From Zygnema cylindricum (taxonomy: Eukaryota; Streptophyta; Zygnematophyceae; Zygnematales; Zygnemataceae): 44,076 bases of DNA. The position numbers and the translations under genes are program-made. The notes below the pieces were generated by a model. The model did not search any database. It was not told where the DNA came from and saw nothing but the letters and a program-made list of their open reading frames with translations. Location of the stretch: contig JBBHKE010002121.1 in NCBI GenBank assembly GCA_037447655.1, positions 1 to 44,076 on the forward strand, read 5' to 3'. This document shows, piece by piece, positions 1 through 9,523 of the stretch; the stretch's first letter is position 1; each line of letters begins with the position of its first letter.

Positions 1-23
1 GCTAATGTCCAAAAAAGCTCCTT

Positions 24-660
24 TTGGCTGGAAAAATTTGGGACTATAAATACACTGGCAGTACAATGGCTGAATATTCTAACAATTTTTGCATCTTTGT
101 AGATGTACATGCTTGCGCAGGTGGGGAGTTTCCTAAGTTTCAACAGGCAGCATTGCTCATGCGGGGTCTCCCTCGTAGTATGAAAGGAGCATTTGATATG
201 CTCAAACAGAAAGATAAAGCTAGCTGGACTTTACAGTTAGCTATCAATATTTTACTAGAGGAGGAAGCTACATCTAATATTCTCAATGTTGAGCAGGTAG
301 AGGCTTTTAATTCAGACTTTGAGAGGAAACGAGAGTTTAATCAGCAACAAATTCAGTTTAATCAGCTTAGACAGTTTAATTAGAGTGGAAATAGACAATC
401 CAACAATGCATGTTTTTATTGTAGTGAGAGGGGTCATAGATACAAATTTTGTCCTAAGCTTAAAAAAGCTAACGATACAGATTTATATAGGCTAGGGTGG
501 CAACAAAGTCAGTTTTACAAAAACTTCACCGGGCCTCCACCTCGTGGAAATGCAGTGTTTTCAGCCTCTTCATCACTCCAAGACGAGACTCTAACATTTT
601 CTGAGGAAGATGACACGGATCTCTTTGCTATGGCGGCAGCGATGGATGGCGCAAAGGACC
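24..660 (+). pseudogene. C1 gag (capsid/nucleocapsid) remnant
   Basis: Copia Gag packages element RNA in cytoplasmic particles. An open stretch runs to a TAG at 381-383, after which the same frame continues into a clean CCHC zinc knuckle at 411-452 (CFYCSERGHRYKFC, C-x2-C-x4-H-x4-C). The upstream part has the usual helical, charged Gag composition, including LLMRGLP near residue 45. The frame was already open at the window edge, so the ATG at 24 is probably internal and not the true start. The 381 stop is most simply read as a mutated Gln codon. The function is clear from the knuckle and the position before protease. Confidence 0.8.
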
Positions 661-940
661 CTAGATAGATAATGGATACAAGAGGGTCAACCCACATGTG
701 CTCGAACAAAGCCATCTTCAAAAATTTGAGAACAACGCCAGAGAAAAACATTTATTATGATTGTGGAATGAGTGTTCAGACTCGTGCTGTGGGTGATGTG
801 TCTTTGCTAGGGGATGTGGAAGGCAAAGCAACTCAAAGAACTCTTCACAATGTCTTATTTGTGCCTGACTTTAAGAAAAATCTGTTTTCTAAGTCCTAGG
901 TAGAGAGTAAAGGCTTTGAGGTTAATTTGAAAAATGGTAG
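661..940 (+). pseudogene. C1 aspartic protease domain remnant
   Basis: Copia protease cleaves the Gag-Pol polyprotein. The active-site region is at 672-707: MDTRGSTHMCSN aligns with the copia pattern D-S/T-G-A-S-x-H-M, with Arg in place of the Gly that follows D-T. A second conserved block, near 850-890, reads VLFVPDFKKNLFS, matching the N-x-L-x-V-P-x-x-x-x-N-L-x-S signature at the end of copia proteases. A TAG at 897-899 then interrupts the frame. The loss of the canonical Gly is shared by the other proteases in the window, so it may not be a decay mutation. Confidence 0.8.
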
Positions 941-952
941 GCAGATTGTTAG

Positions 953-1148
953 CAAAAATGGCAAAGTCGCAATTACAGGTACTAGATATAATAGCAAGAT
1001 GTACCGAATGGATATGGTTGATACCAAGGTGAATGATGTTCTGTACTCTACAAAAATGGCAAAGTCACAATTACAGGTACTAGATATAATAGCAAGATGT
1101 ACCGAATAGATATGGTTGATACCAAGGTGAATGATGTTCTGTACTCCA
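953..1148 (+). repeat. 98-bp tandem duplication inside C1
   Basis: Copy 1 is 953-1050 and copy 2 is 1051-1148; both begin CAAAAATGGCAAAGTC and differ at only a few positions. The period of 98 is not a multiple of 3, so the duplication moves the protease-integrase linker out of frame. Few differences between copies mean it arose late relative to the age of the element. Confidence 0.93.
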
Positions 1149-2125
1149 GTGTTTTGCCTTCAGATGAGTTGTGGCATAAAAGATTAGGCCATGTAAACTA
1201 TGATAGTTTCAGAAAAATGGTACTTGCTGGGAAAATAGAGGGTGTATCAATCACACATCAGCCGGTCAAAACATGTGATGGTTGCGCTTTAGGAAAAATC
1301 CAAAGACTGCCATTTCTTAAAGACTCTGAGCATCGGTTAACAAAACTTTTACAACAAATTCACTCGGATGTTTTATGTCCTGCGAAGGTTCCATCGGCCG
1401 GGGGGATGAAATATATGGTCACCTTCACAGATGATTTATCCAGATTTACAAAAGTATACTTTATGAAGGAAAAGAGTGAAGTGTTTGTTCACTTTAAACA
1501 CTATAAAGCATAGGTTGAAAAACTTCATAATTTACCTATTTTGCAGCTCAGATCGGACAATGGTGGTGAATGTACATCAAAAGAGTTTGAAACCTTTTTC
1601 CTCGAGGAAGGTATAAGTCATCTGTTGACTGTTCCATATTCACCAAAAAAAAATGGGGTGTTGCAGAGATTGAATAGAACTCTCACGGAGAGCTCTAGGT
1701 CGATGCTTGCAAATAAAAATGTGGATCCAAAATTTTGGGCTGAGGCATTAAATTGTGCAGTTTATATTAAGAATATGATAGGATCAAGATTGGTAGACTC
1801 TACTCTTTATGAGATCTGGATAGGTAGCAAACCAGATGTTAGCCATTTCAAAGTCTTTGGTATTCAATGCTTAATCTTAGATACGTCTTCGAACAGATGG
1901 AAAATGGAACCGAAGGGATTACCGGGTATTTTGTTAGGATATGATGATCACTCTAAAGGTTACACAATCTTTGTATTTGAGAAGCAGAAAATAGTTGTAG
2001 CAAGGAATATCATTGTCAAAGATGAACAAGACTCGATAGATTTATTTAAAATGAAAGAGCAGCAAAAGCACCAAAAAGTACAAGAGTATGTCATTTTAGA
2101 TTGCATGCAAAAAATTGTCCTGTAG
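1097..2125 (+). pseudogene. C1 integrase remnant
   Basis: Integrase joins element cDNA to host DNA. The N-terminal HHCC zinc-binding region is visible (WHKRLGHVNY at about 1,170-1,200, then CDGCALGK at about 1,273-1,296). The catalytic core has HSDV (first Asp, about 1,360), a TFTDDLSRF block, and RSDNGGE (second Asp, about 1,550). The segment following the third acidic residue resembles the family (LNRTLTESSRSMLANKN). The C-terminal GYDDHSKGY block, typical of copia integrases, is at about 1,940. A TAG at 1511-1513 splits the domain; the aligned codon in C4 is Trp. Frame loss after 2,125 leads into an unrecognisable linker. Confidence 0.87.
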
Positions 2126-2386
2126 GTGCAACTTTCTCCGGTAGTGACTCCAGAGTCAGACTCTCTCCAAATTCCTCAACAAGTTTAGTTCCACCTGAAC
2201 CAACAGCAGTCAATACACACGGATAGCAACCAGCGCAATCAGCGCAATGCGGGTCATCTGACGATCTTAGCCTCAGAATTTTCAAGGGGAAGAAGATCCA
2301 GCACCCGCCTAGAAGCAAGCTCTCACTTTGCCTACTCGGCATCCTCAGGGGAGCCCTTAACCATCCAAGAGGCCTTCTCCTCACCA

Positions 2387-3110
2387 GAGAGGAATCACTC
2401 GATCGAGGCAACAAATGACGAAATGAAGTCGATCATGGAGGCTCAAACAGGGGAGCTTGTGGAACTTCCTCCATACCCAAAAACGATCGGCAGCAAATGA
2501 GTATTCAAGGTGAAGTTAAATTCTGATAACACCATTGAACGATATAAGGCCGTACTTGTGGCGAAGGGTTATAATCAAAAGGAAGGAATCGATTTTGATG
2601 AAACATTCTCTCCGGTTGTAAGATTTCCGACTGTTAGGATTTTGTTGTCCCTAGCTGCTATAGAGGATATGGAAATACATCAGATGGATGTAAAGACAAC
2701 ATTTTTGCATGGAGAACTAGAGGAGACTATTTACATGCAACAACCTGAAAAATATGCAGAACCAAGAAAAGAGCACTTAGTATGCAAGTTGCTAAAATCT
2801 TTGTATGGCCTAAAATAGGCCCCCAGCCAATGGAATCTGAAGCTTGATGAATTCTTGACTAGCCTAGGATTTCAACAGATAAGTTCTAATCACTCTGTCT
2901 ACGTTCTAAAAGGTGAAAATGGGATAGTGTATATAGCGGTGTATATAGATGATTTACTATTAATCAACAAATCAATGGCTGAAATTGACAAAATCAAAAC
3001 TGCTCTAAACTCACGATTCGAGATGAAAGATCTCGGTGAGGCAAAAGAATATTTTGGATATTCAAGTAGAGAGGGACAGAAATAAGAAAGTAATAAAATT
3101 GACTTAAAAA
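2387..3110 (+). pseudogene. C1 reverse transcriptase remnant
   Basis: The domain copies element RNA into DNA. It starts near ATNDEMKSIMEA (2,408 on), reaches GSK-stop-VFKVKLN where the family has Trp (TGA at 2498-2500), and continues with YKAVLVAKGYNQKEGIDFDETFSP split over about 2,540-2,610. The catalytic YIDD box is at 2942-2953. A TAG at 2816-2818 replaces the Gln of the Y-G-L-K-Q motif, and a TAA at 3105-3107 replaces the Gln of L-T-Q-K-E-A, both judged from C4 and C6. A frameshift follows FGYSS near 3,065. Confidence 0.88.
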
Positions 3111-3125
3111 GAGGCTATTGAAAAC

Positions 3126-3892
3126 ATGTTAGATGAATACGGAATGCGGGGGGCAAAAGGATATCTAACTCCAATGGAATTTCAGAAGAAGCTACAGAGA
3201 GAAGAGACAAAACCACGTGCCATTGTTAGCGAGTATTTAGAGTCAAGGGAGAATAATTATATGACACAAATACCTTACAGACAGATAGTGGGAAGCTTAA
3301 TATATTTCATGAACTGTACCCGTCCTGACATTGCTGCAGCAGTCGGAGTACTGAGCAAGAGTCTAGAAAATCGGAGAAAACTGATTTTGATGCAGCAAGG
3401 AGAGTCTTAAGATATTTGGCAGGAAAAAAAGACCTAAAACTCACACTAGGCGGAGGAGGAGTGAAGGTGCAAACGTGGAGTGATGGAAGCTATGGCGACA
3501 TGCCAAGCTGGAAATCCACCACGGGATTCATTTTGCGAATTGGGAACAGAACGTGCTGTAGGAGCAGCAAACTTCAAAAGGTTACAGCGCACTCGACAAT
3601 GGAGTCACAATATATGGCAGCAAGCTTGGCCCTCAAAGAACTCTTATGGGTAAAATCCATGTTGCCAGAATTAGGATACATGCAGGTTGGGCCGCAAGTG
3701 ATCTGGTGTGATAATCAGGCTGCCATTGCCATTGCCTCTAACCCAAGTCATCACTTCAAGACTAAGCAAATGGATGTACAATTACATTTTGTAGAGAAAA
3801 AGTGTTCTCTAGGGCTATCAAATTATGCTATCTGCAAGACGCAAGAATGGTTGCTGATATGCTTACTAAAGCTCTTCCTGCTCACAAGCTAA
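3126..3892 (+). pseudogene. C1 RNase H remnant
   Basis: RNase H removes RNA from the hybrid during element replication. Seen in order: VGSLIYFMNCTRPDIA (connection domain, about 3,288-3,335), SDGSYGD (first catalytic Asp, about 3,478), STMESQYMAAS (catalytic Glu, about 3,594), and DNQAAIAIASNPSHHFKTKQ (Asp and His region, about 3,710-3,770). A frameshift separates the part ending at 3,410 from the part starting at 3,416. The end of the polyprotein (Ala-Asp-Met-Leu-Thr-Lys motif) is recognisable near 3,850 in another frame. Confidence 0.86.
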
Positions 3893-3939
3893 AGTATTGT
3901 AGGGATGCAGTAGGATTGGGTGAATAGATAACTAGCTCC

Positions 3940-4070
3940 ACTGCGATACTGCCATGCTGCGCTAGTCCATAATCAAGGTGTAGTGGGACTAGGTGACTAG
4001 TTCGTCTTCTGCGCTTCTATGTTGCTATGTTGCGCTGCTATGCTGCCATGTTGCGCTAAGTGTGACATCG
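3940..4070 (+). repeat. GC-richer imperfect repeats between RNase H and the 3' LTR of C1
   Basis: A 14-nt motif, TGCYATGYTGCGCT, recurs at about 3,951, 4,023 and 4,042, with partial copies (CTATGTTG) between. It lies in the untranslated linker ahead of the polypurine tract. Its role is unknown; replication slippage is the simplest origin. Confidence 0.6.
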
Positions 4071-4118
4071 TAGTTGCGCAGCTTGGATAACGCAACTGCG
4101 TTGATACAGTGAGCCTAA

Positions 4119-4131
4119 AGTTTTAGGGGAG
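4119..4131 (+). other. C1 polypurine tract
   Basis: AGTTTTAGGGGAG abuts the TG of the 3' LTR. It is the expected plus-strand primer position and matches the purine tract of C6 in kind. Confidence 0.75.
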
Positions 4132-4900
4132 TGTTGATTTTGGAAAACTTTAAGTCTTAGTAAATTAGTGTGACAACACAAAGGTAGTAATCTGTAACGT
4201 AAGTTCACAAGGACATCACTTGAGTGCAGTATAGGCCAACCCAGCTGCTATGAAGATAGAGCAGCGCAACACCGCAGCTTCTATGCAGACAAGAGCAACG
4301 CAATAGAGAAGTTGTGACACAGACAGGACAAATGCAGCTGCGGTTACTTTAGATATGATCCGTACAGACAACGCAATGTTTGTTATCTTCGATATGATTC
4401 GGTAAAAGACAATGCAGCTGCGATTCATATGAATCAAGTCAATGAACAAGATTCATAAGAGTATCACAAATGACTTAACTGACAAGTATTGGTACAATCA
4501 CTTAATATAGATTCTGAGTAATATTGACTATACGATGATAGATTGGGTTGGCAGGATTAGAAACACGTAGATCTCAGTAGGTGGGTTGATTTTGGACATA
4601 CCTCTCAAGTACACTTATATCGGCGGTATAACACCAAGAGTATAAGACTTAGGACTTATAGCATTTTATGTATCCAAACTTCTAAGTAGTAAACTGCAGA
4701 CAGTTTTTGGGAAACATCTAAGTATTATATCTTGTGTGTTGTCACGTCAATTGTGCTGAAACTTTAGGAGTTGTCAGTGTTTATGCTACTCTATATTCTG
4801 ATTGAGTTTTGTGAGGTTTGGATGCTTTTATAAGATTTTGTGAGCACTGTAAAAGAGCTGTTTGATAGGATTCTTGATAGCTTGTGAGAGTGTATCATGT
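4132..4900 (+). repeat. C1 3' LTR (right end uncertain)
   Basis: Begins TGTTGATTTTGG right after the polypurine tract, as in C4 and C6, whose LTRs start TGTTGA on their sense strand. The other LTR is not in the window, so the end cannot be fixed; a terminal CA near 4,896-4,900 is the best guess because C2-like coding homology resumes around 4,938. The U3 part holds imperfect direct repeats (about 4,325-4,430). Confidence 0.65.
4325..4430 (+). repeat. Imperfect direct repeats in the U3 of the C1 LTR
   Basis: About three units of 38-41 bp, starting near 4,331, 4,371 and 4,412. Each has AAYGCA followed by an ATATGATYCG segment and AGAC; two units carry GCAGCTGCG. Repeated blocks in U3 are often enhancer-like in LTR elements; that role here is inference. 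Confidence 0.5.
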
Positions 4901-5052
4901 GTACTTCTACTACTACTGCTGCTCCTCCACCTGCACCGGTGGTTGTTGAACAACAGACATCATCATGGCTTGCAACTGAACGATCTCCTTCCCTTTTCCT
5001 TTTCCCTTCTTTATCTTCGATTGTCAACCTTGTCGTGCTGCTTGTCATATGT

Positions 5053-5837
5053 TTATTTTCGGCAAACAGAGATGAAGTGTCTAGGCTTGTCGCAGTAGAA
5101 ACACTTCTTGTATTTTTTGTCTCGATTTTGACTCTCTAATTTGACTTTCTCTTTGTGGGGAAATCTCCCCTTTCCAGATGTAGACGCGGAGCTCTCTCCG
5201 TTGAGCTCACAATTGGACATGATTTGAGTGTTGAACTCGTCTTTCATGAGAGCTTCGACAACCTCATTCCATTTCCATGTTGTTTGGTCCGATCGATCAA
5301 GCCACGTGACTATGGGTTTGTATTGAACGGGAAAGGACTGCATGAGGAGTGTGATCTTGGTGTCCGTGGGAAGAACAAAACCCACAGTGCGGCTTCGGCC
5401 AAGAGGTTAGCGTAATATGAGGTGTAAGCCTCCATCAATGTGTCCTCTTGGCAGATAGGGGTCATGAGTAATTTGCCAAACTTGATTCGTGCAGTCATTC
5501 CATAAAGTTTCTGAGTCATCGTGAGTGACTCCAAAATTTCTGCAGAAGATTTGCAGCGAGTGACATTGCGAAGTTGGTTATCGGCAAGACCTATAATCAA
5601 AGTATTCTTTGCTCTCATCTCCTTCGCATCCCATTTCGCCACTGATTTCTTCTGATCAGCTTTGATGTTGTTTACGTCTGTAAGGACAGGACGCAACTCT
5701 GTACGGGTGACGATACCCAAACAGCCTCTCTCTTCAAGGGTTGCTGAAGCCTGACATCTCTAGATTTGATAATTCGCGCCATCAAACTTGTCGAGATTGG
5801 AATGTGGGCCCATAACATGAAAACTAGAATCGACCAT
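5053..5837 (-). pseudogene. C2 gag remnant, start codon inside the LTR
   Basis: On the minus strand the frame opens at an ATG in the LTR (5,837-5,835), reads MVDSSFHVMGPHSNLDKFDG across the LTR edge and primer site, and reaches the copia Gag signature L-D-K-F-D-G-x-N-Y. A stop follows where the family usually has Trp. Later parts include NTLIIGLADNQLRNVTRCKS, then the WLDRSDQTTWKWNEVVEAL block. A CCHC zinc knuckle (CFYCDKPRHFISVC) is at about 5,062-5,103. Two or more frameshifts break the gene. A second in-frame ATG lies in the primer site at 5,813-5,811. Confidence 0.85.
5804..5817 (-). other. C2 primer-binding site (anticodon arm of initiator tRNA-Met)
   Basis: The plus-strand sequence GTGGGCCCATAACA matches the anticodon-arm sequence of plant initiator tRNA-Met (GTGGGCCCATAACC) at 13 of 14 positions, so on the element's sense strand the site can pair with a 5' half of that tRNA. 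It directly abuts the LTR edge at 5,818. It does not resemble the usual TGGTATCAGAG site for the tRNA 3' end. Confidence 0.8.
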
Positions 5838-6370
5838 TTCAAGTAATTATGAAGAGACTTAGGACCACGGATGTCTAATCTAGCAGAGGAAACTCAAGTC
5901 CAAGCTCAGATTTGTTACAAAGTGCAGAGAATCAAACAAGATAAGAGAGAGAGAGAGAATAGGCATTCACATGTAAACAAGATAGGTGGAGGCTTTTAGA
6001 AGTCTTTTAAAGAAAGTAGGAAGAGTACGATTGTAAATCCGCATAGTTTTGTACCAATCAAGAAAGCCTTGTCTCGATCTTTCCTCTCTATGAATGATAA
6101 TTCTATGTTTGCAAAAAAAAACTACTTAAGCCTAAGAGCATGTAAAGAATCTAAGTGGCAGTCGTATGAATATATGCCACGTGTCTAATTTGACAACCTA
6201 CAATAATGCTCCTACAATAGTGCACCTGTAGAGGCTCTGACACACATACCCACCCAAAATAGTGTACCCCAAATATCGTGTGTCAAAGTGGGAACGGTTC
6301 AATTTATAGTGAAGCCGAAAACGCTATATACCGAATCGAATAATTGCCCAGAGTCGCACTAAAAACAACA
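5818..6370 (-). repeat. C2 5' LTR (553 bp)
   Basis: Bounded by TG (5,818) and CA (6,370) in plus orientation; the outer ends AAAAACAACA of C2 and C7 coincide. It contains a GA-repeat run near 5,946, a G-box CACGTG (6,178-6,183) and a short hairpin next to the primer site whose loop holds the gag AUG. No C2 3' LTR was found. Confidence 0.87.
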
Positions 6371-6849
6371 CTCCCGTCCGATTCTGCGGCGATTTTTCTG
6401 TAGCTTTGACTAGGACCATAGTTGACCGCGAACTTTCCTTGAAATGTGACGAAAACTTCAGCAATCGAAACCCAGCGGCGCGTGATAGAGTCGTCTGGTA
6501 CATTTCCGAAACAATTTGAACTTTGACGTCACTTCCATAAAGGTGAGTTTCGTCGTGTTTCATAAATTTGGTCCGTACTTGATCGTTTGAAAACAGATGT
6601 GGTGATCCGTAAGTGCCACAATAGCGTGCATGACCAATTTAAAAAAAAAGTACACCTGCACAAATTCGATTAGTCAAAAATAAAGTCACGTTAAGTGTGC
6701 TGCCGCTGAAGTACCTCGTGGACGACATGCTCAGGACTAGGTATGGAAATAGTCCACCAATTAATGCGACGATTGAAATCCGGACATCGAATATATATTG
6801 CTTCGAGGTGATCCTCCAATGTCACTATGTAAATGTTTACGTGGTCTTA
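6371..6849. other. Flank with no recognised gene
   Basis: Unique-looking sequence just outside the C2 LTR. A 79-aa minus-strand frame (6,324-6,563) overlaps the LTR edge and has no motif that I recognise. Nothing else is supported. Confidence 0.5.
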
Positions 6850-6975
6850 AATTTTTCTCCCTCCTTCACCATAAACTTAAAATTTTCCTCCTCTTCCTTA
6901 GACTTAGGAATTTCCTCTTCCTTCTCTTTAGACTTTGAAATTTTTTCCTCTTCAAGGAACTTTCCATCTTTTAAA
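6850..6975 (-). repeat. Purine-rich imperfect tandem repeat
   Basis: On the minus strand, three or four units of about 35-40 nt alternate GAAGAGGAAA with a TTTCAAAGTCTAAAG-like segment. Each unit would encode Lys/Glu-rich peptide (K-S-K-E-E-E). It lies just downstream of the C3 RNase H end, where a polypurine tract is expected. Confidence 0.6.
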
Positions 6976-6983
6976 CCTGCTTT

Positions 6984-7390
6984 TCATGCACATAGGAGCA
7001 ACGTGTTAATGACGACTGCTTTAGTAAGCATGTCTGCAGCGTTCTCCTTATCTAGCATGTAATAAAAGGCCCTTGTTTCCACAGTAGTGATATCTTTGAT
7101 AAAGCGGTATCTCATCGAGATGTGTTTTGTCTTGGGATGATTGATAGGATTCTTAATCAAGGCAAGGCAACTCTGACTATCTAAGTAAATTGGATTTTTC
7201 CTTGATTGTGTAAATCCGAGTTCGTTAAAGAATCGCGTTAGCCATAGAACCTCCTTCAATGTGGCGGTTGCCGCCAAATATTATGCTTCCATGGTAGAGA
7301 GGGCGACTGTCTTTTAGAGCTTCAAACTCCAGCTCACGCTTTTATCGCGAATATTGCAAAGGTATCCGGTGGTTGATTTTCTGCTGCTGA
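6984..7390 (-). pseudogene. C3 RNase H remnant
   Basis: Minus-strand frame with V-A-L-S-T-M-E-A-stop-Y-L-A-A-T-A (the catalytic-Glu region; the Glu codon before Y is a TAA), KEVLWLTRFFNELGF, the DSQS and KTKHISMRYRFI blocks, and a terminal ADMLTKAV motif that marks the end of copia Pol. The reading frame closes shortly after. The polypurine-like repeat at 6,850-6,975 follows. Confidence 0.84.
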
Positions 7391-7429
7391 AGTCCCTTCC
7401 CAAGTCAGCATCAGTGATTGCATGTATTT

Positions 7430-8519
7430 CAATATTGTTGTGCTTCTCGCCAAGGGTGAGAGTGTAATTTATTATTCATTTTAAATATTTGAGAACTCTT
7501 TTCACTGCTAACCAATGATGTTTCCCTGGTCGTTGTAGAAACTTGCTCATAACCCCGCTGGCTGTGGCGATATCTGGGCGGGTGCAATTCTTGGAGTAGA
7601 TGAGTTATCCCACTGCCTCTCGATACAGTGCCTCTATGGGAGAATCTTGATATTTGGAAAGCTCCTCGATAAACTTCTCCCCTAACTCGAGTGGAGTTGA
7701 AACTGCATTGCGTCTTGTAGACAAAATTTGGTGAGTAACTCTCCAATGTACTTTCTTTGTCACAACTGAATCGTTTTCTCCTCCTTCTTTCTAATTACCT
7801 CGATTCTAAGGACGTACTTTATCTCACCTAGATCTTTCATCTCGAAAAAATTAGATAACATCTTTTTGATTTTTGATATATTGTCTTTTGTTTCCCCAAC
7901 TATCATTAAATCGTCTACCTAGATAGCAATGATGATGTTCAATTCCTCATGATAGTAAACAGAGTTGTCAAACTGAATTCTAATGAAACCTTTGCTTTGT
8001 AGCATCTGATCAATTTTCAAGTTCCAAGACCTCGAGGATTCTTTAAGTACATATAGAGCTTTAGATAACTTGTAAACCTTGTTTGGGTCATTGGATTTTT
8101 GTAGACCTCCGGTTGTTGCATATAAAGTTCCTCCTCGATTTCGACATGAAAAAAGGCGGTTTTAACATCCATCTACTCAACCTCCATCCCCAGGGTGGCT
8201 GCAAATGCAAGCAGAGCTCGAACGGGTGTGAACTTGACAACTGGAGCAAAAGTCTCTTGGTAATCGATTCCTTCCTAAGAGCGTATACCCCTTTGCAACT
8301 AGTCTCGCCTTATAACGCTCAATTATGTCATCTGCATTTGCTTGATCTTGAATGTCCACTTACTGCCATTGCTTTTCTTCCTTGTGACAGATCCTCGAGA
8401 GTCCATGTGTTGTTCTTCATAATGGAGGACATCTTTTCATTTACTGTTGTTTTCCACTTGTCACTGTCTTCTTCAAATAATGTCTTTTTGAGGCTTGTGG
8501 GCTCCTTAGCGTGAGCCAT
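7430..8519 (-). pseudogene. C3 reverse transcriptase remnant
   Basis: From the N-terminal side: EPTSLKKTLFEEDSDKWK and MKNNTWTLEDL (8,400-8,510), then IIERYKARLVAKGY (about 8,282-8,326), then, in other frames, the matches to Q-M-D-V-K-T-A-F, L-Y-K-L-K-Q and the catalytic box. In that box the Tyr of Y-V-D-D is a TAG stop (7,919-7,921), followed directly by VDDLMIVGET. Many frameshifts. Long plus-strand frames here (for example 8,083-8,514) are its antisense shadow. Confidence 0.83.
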
Positions 8520-8940
8520 CCCGATGAACTTTCTCCTTGGGGCCTTTGAGGTATCTAACCACTCACAAAGTCTTTGGGGAGGACGTCTTCACCTACCGCT
8601 TCGATCGTTGGTCATGGGTGAGGGGTTAGTCTCCTTTCCTTTTCTTTCTCTACTTAGAACGCTCGCATTATTCTGCAGCTGTCTCTGCCTGAGTTTCGAT
8701 TCCTTGAGTCAAAGTGGTGTCCTTTTCTTGTCTTACAACGCCTTCGTTACCGGCTGGTTATTATTCTATTGCAGGTAGCTCAGGGGTCTTTGGTGAAAAA
8801 GGTGTTTAATCTCCCTCGCTTTCTGATTCGGCATCCTCTGTTGCCTTGGTATCATGCTCAATTTCTTCATCACTTAAAGACCACATTGAGGGTGAGTTGT
8901 CAATTTGTTTCCTGTGGCTCCCACAGTCTTCTGTCTACAA

Positions 8941-9068
8941 CAATTCTCCAAATTTAACGTTTTCGGTAATTATGATTGTTTTTTTCTTTCTGTTTGCAAT
9001 GCGATAGGCCTTGCATTGTTCGTCATATCTGACTAATATCCCCTCAATTGCTTTAGGTGCTAGCTTCT
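8941..9068 (-). pseudogene. C3 integrase C-terminal block
   Basis: The minus strand reads KKLAPKAIEGILVRYDEQ followed by CKAYRIANRKKK, matching the copia integrase C-terminal pattern P-K-A-x-x-G-I-L-V-G-Y-D-x-x-x-K-A-Y-R. It ends abruptly at 9,068, where the LTR stub starts, so the rest of integrase, protease and gag are gone. Confidence 0.8.
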
Positions 9069-9520
9069 TGCAATTCTGTGTCCTCCATTGGACTACACAA
9101 TTCATGAAGCCTCTGGATACTTATTAACTAACCCACTTTCAATGGCAACCACTGCTACCCAAGCAGACAAGTAGACAATCAGACTGCACCCCTCTCAAGC
9201 CTCCATTCCCCTGAGTCCGTAGGAAAAAAAAATCTCTCAAAACGCCCAACCAAGCGATAAGTTATGAGGCAGTTAAAATGCCAATTTGTACAAACTCTCA
9301 AAGGGAGAGGTGACTACCTACCAAAATCTTCTAAGTCTTGATTCCCTTTAATAACTTCTATCTACTGAAGTACGGACCAATCAGATAACTGTACCGTACC
9401 GAAAAGTATTAGCCGGTGTACCTTTTGTACTGCCTATGTACGACAAGGCTATTAAGTGGACGCGTGTCAGCTTTTCACTCGTCCATACGTTCCTCGGAAT
9501 TCCCATGACTGAATTGTCAT
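9069..9520 (-). repeat. Truncated LTR of the C6 family
   Basis: Starts TGCAATTCTGTGTCC, flush with the C3 integrase, and is similar to the first part of both C6 LTRs (17,885 on and 23,200 on) to about GAATTCCCATGACTG at 9,510-9,520. The remaining half, including the U3 region, is missing. It keeps the terminal hairpin and the in-loop AUG (minus strand 9,088-9,086). Confidence 0.88.
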
Positions 9521-9523
9521 CGA

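Larger units (their letters stand above)
1..4900 (+). mobile_element. C1: Ty1/copia retrotransposon, 5'-truncated by the window edge
   Basis: Order on the plus strand is gag, zinc knuckle, protease, integrase, reverse transcriptase, RNase H, polypurine tract and 3' LTR, the Ty1/copia order (integrase before reverse transcriptase). The 5' LTR and the start of gag lie outside the window. The body is dead: stops at 381, 897, 1511, 2498, 2816 and 3105, a 98-bp tandem duplication that shifts the frame, and further shifts near 3,085 and 3,410. The right end is uncertain because only one LTR is visible; about 4,900 is chosen because homology to C2 starts a little beyond. Confidence 0.88.
4938..6370 (-). 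mobile_element. C2: copia fragment, gag plus 5' LTR, same family as C7
   Basis: The stretch from about 4,938 to 6,370 is similar throughout to 25,500-26,953 (C7), and both homologies end exactly at AAAAACAACA (6,370 and 26,953), which marks the outer LTR edge. It carries the 5' LTR, primer site and gag on the minus strand and stops near the gag-protease boundary, where the 3' LTR of C1 begins. It is probably truncated by the C1 insertion. Confidence 0.85.
6976..9068 (-). mobile_element. C3: copia pol fragment of a different lineage
   Basis: On the minus strand it holds the integrase C-terminus, reverse transcriptase and RNase H, with no LTR of its own recognised. Its RNase H reads YLDSQSCLALIKNPINHPKTKH (split here: YLDSQSCLAL, then IKNPINHPKTKH) rather than the DNQAAIAIAANPKHHFK type of C1, C4 and C6, so it belongs to another copia lineage. 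The upstream end is cut flush by an LTR stub starting at 9,069. Confidence 0.85.

Noticed and set aside
6324-6563. 79-codon minus-strand frame next to the C2 LTR
   Set aside because: Overlaps the LTR edge and has no motif.
8083-8514. 143-codon plus-strand frame
   Set aside because: Antisense of the C3 reverse transcriptase, whose motifs are on the minus strand.
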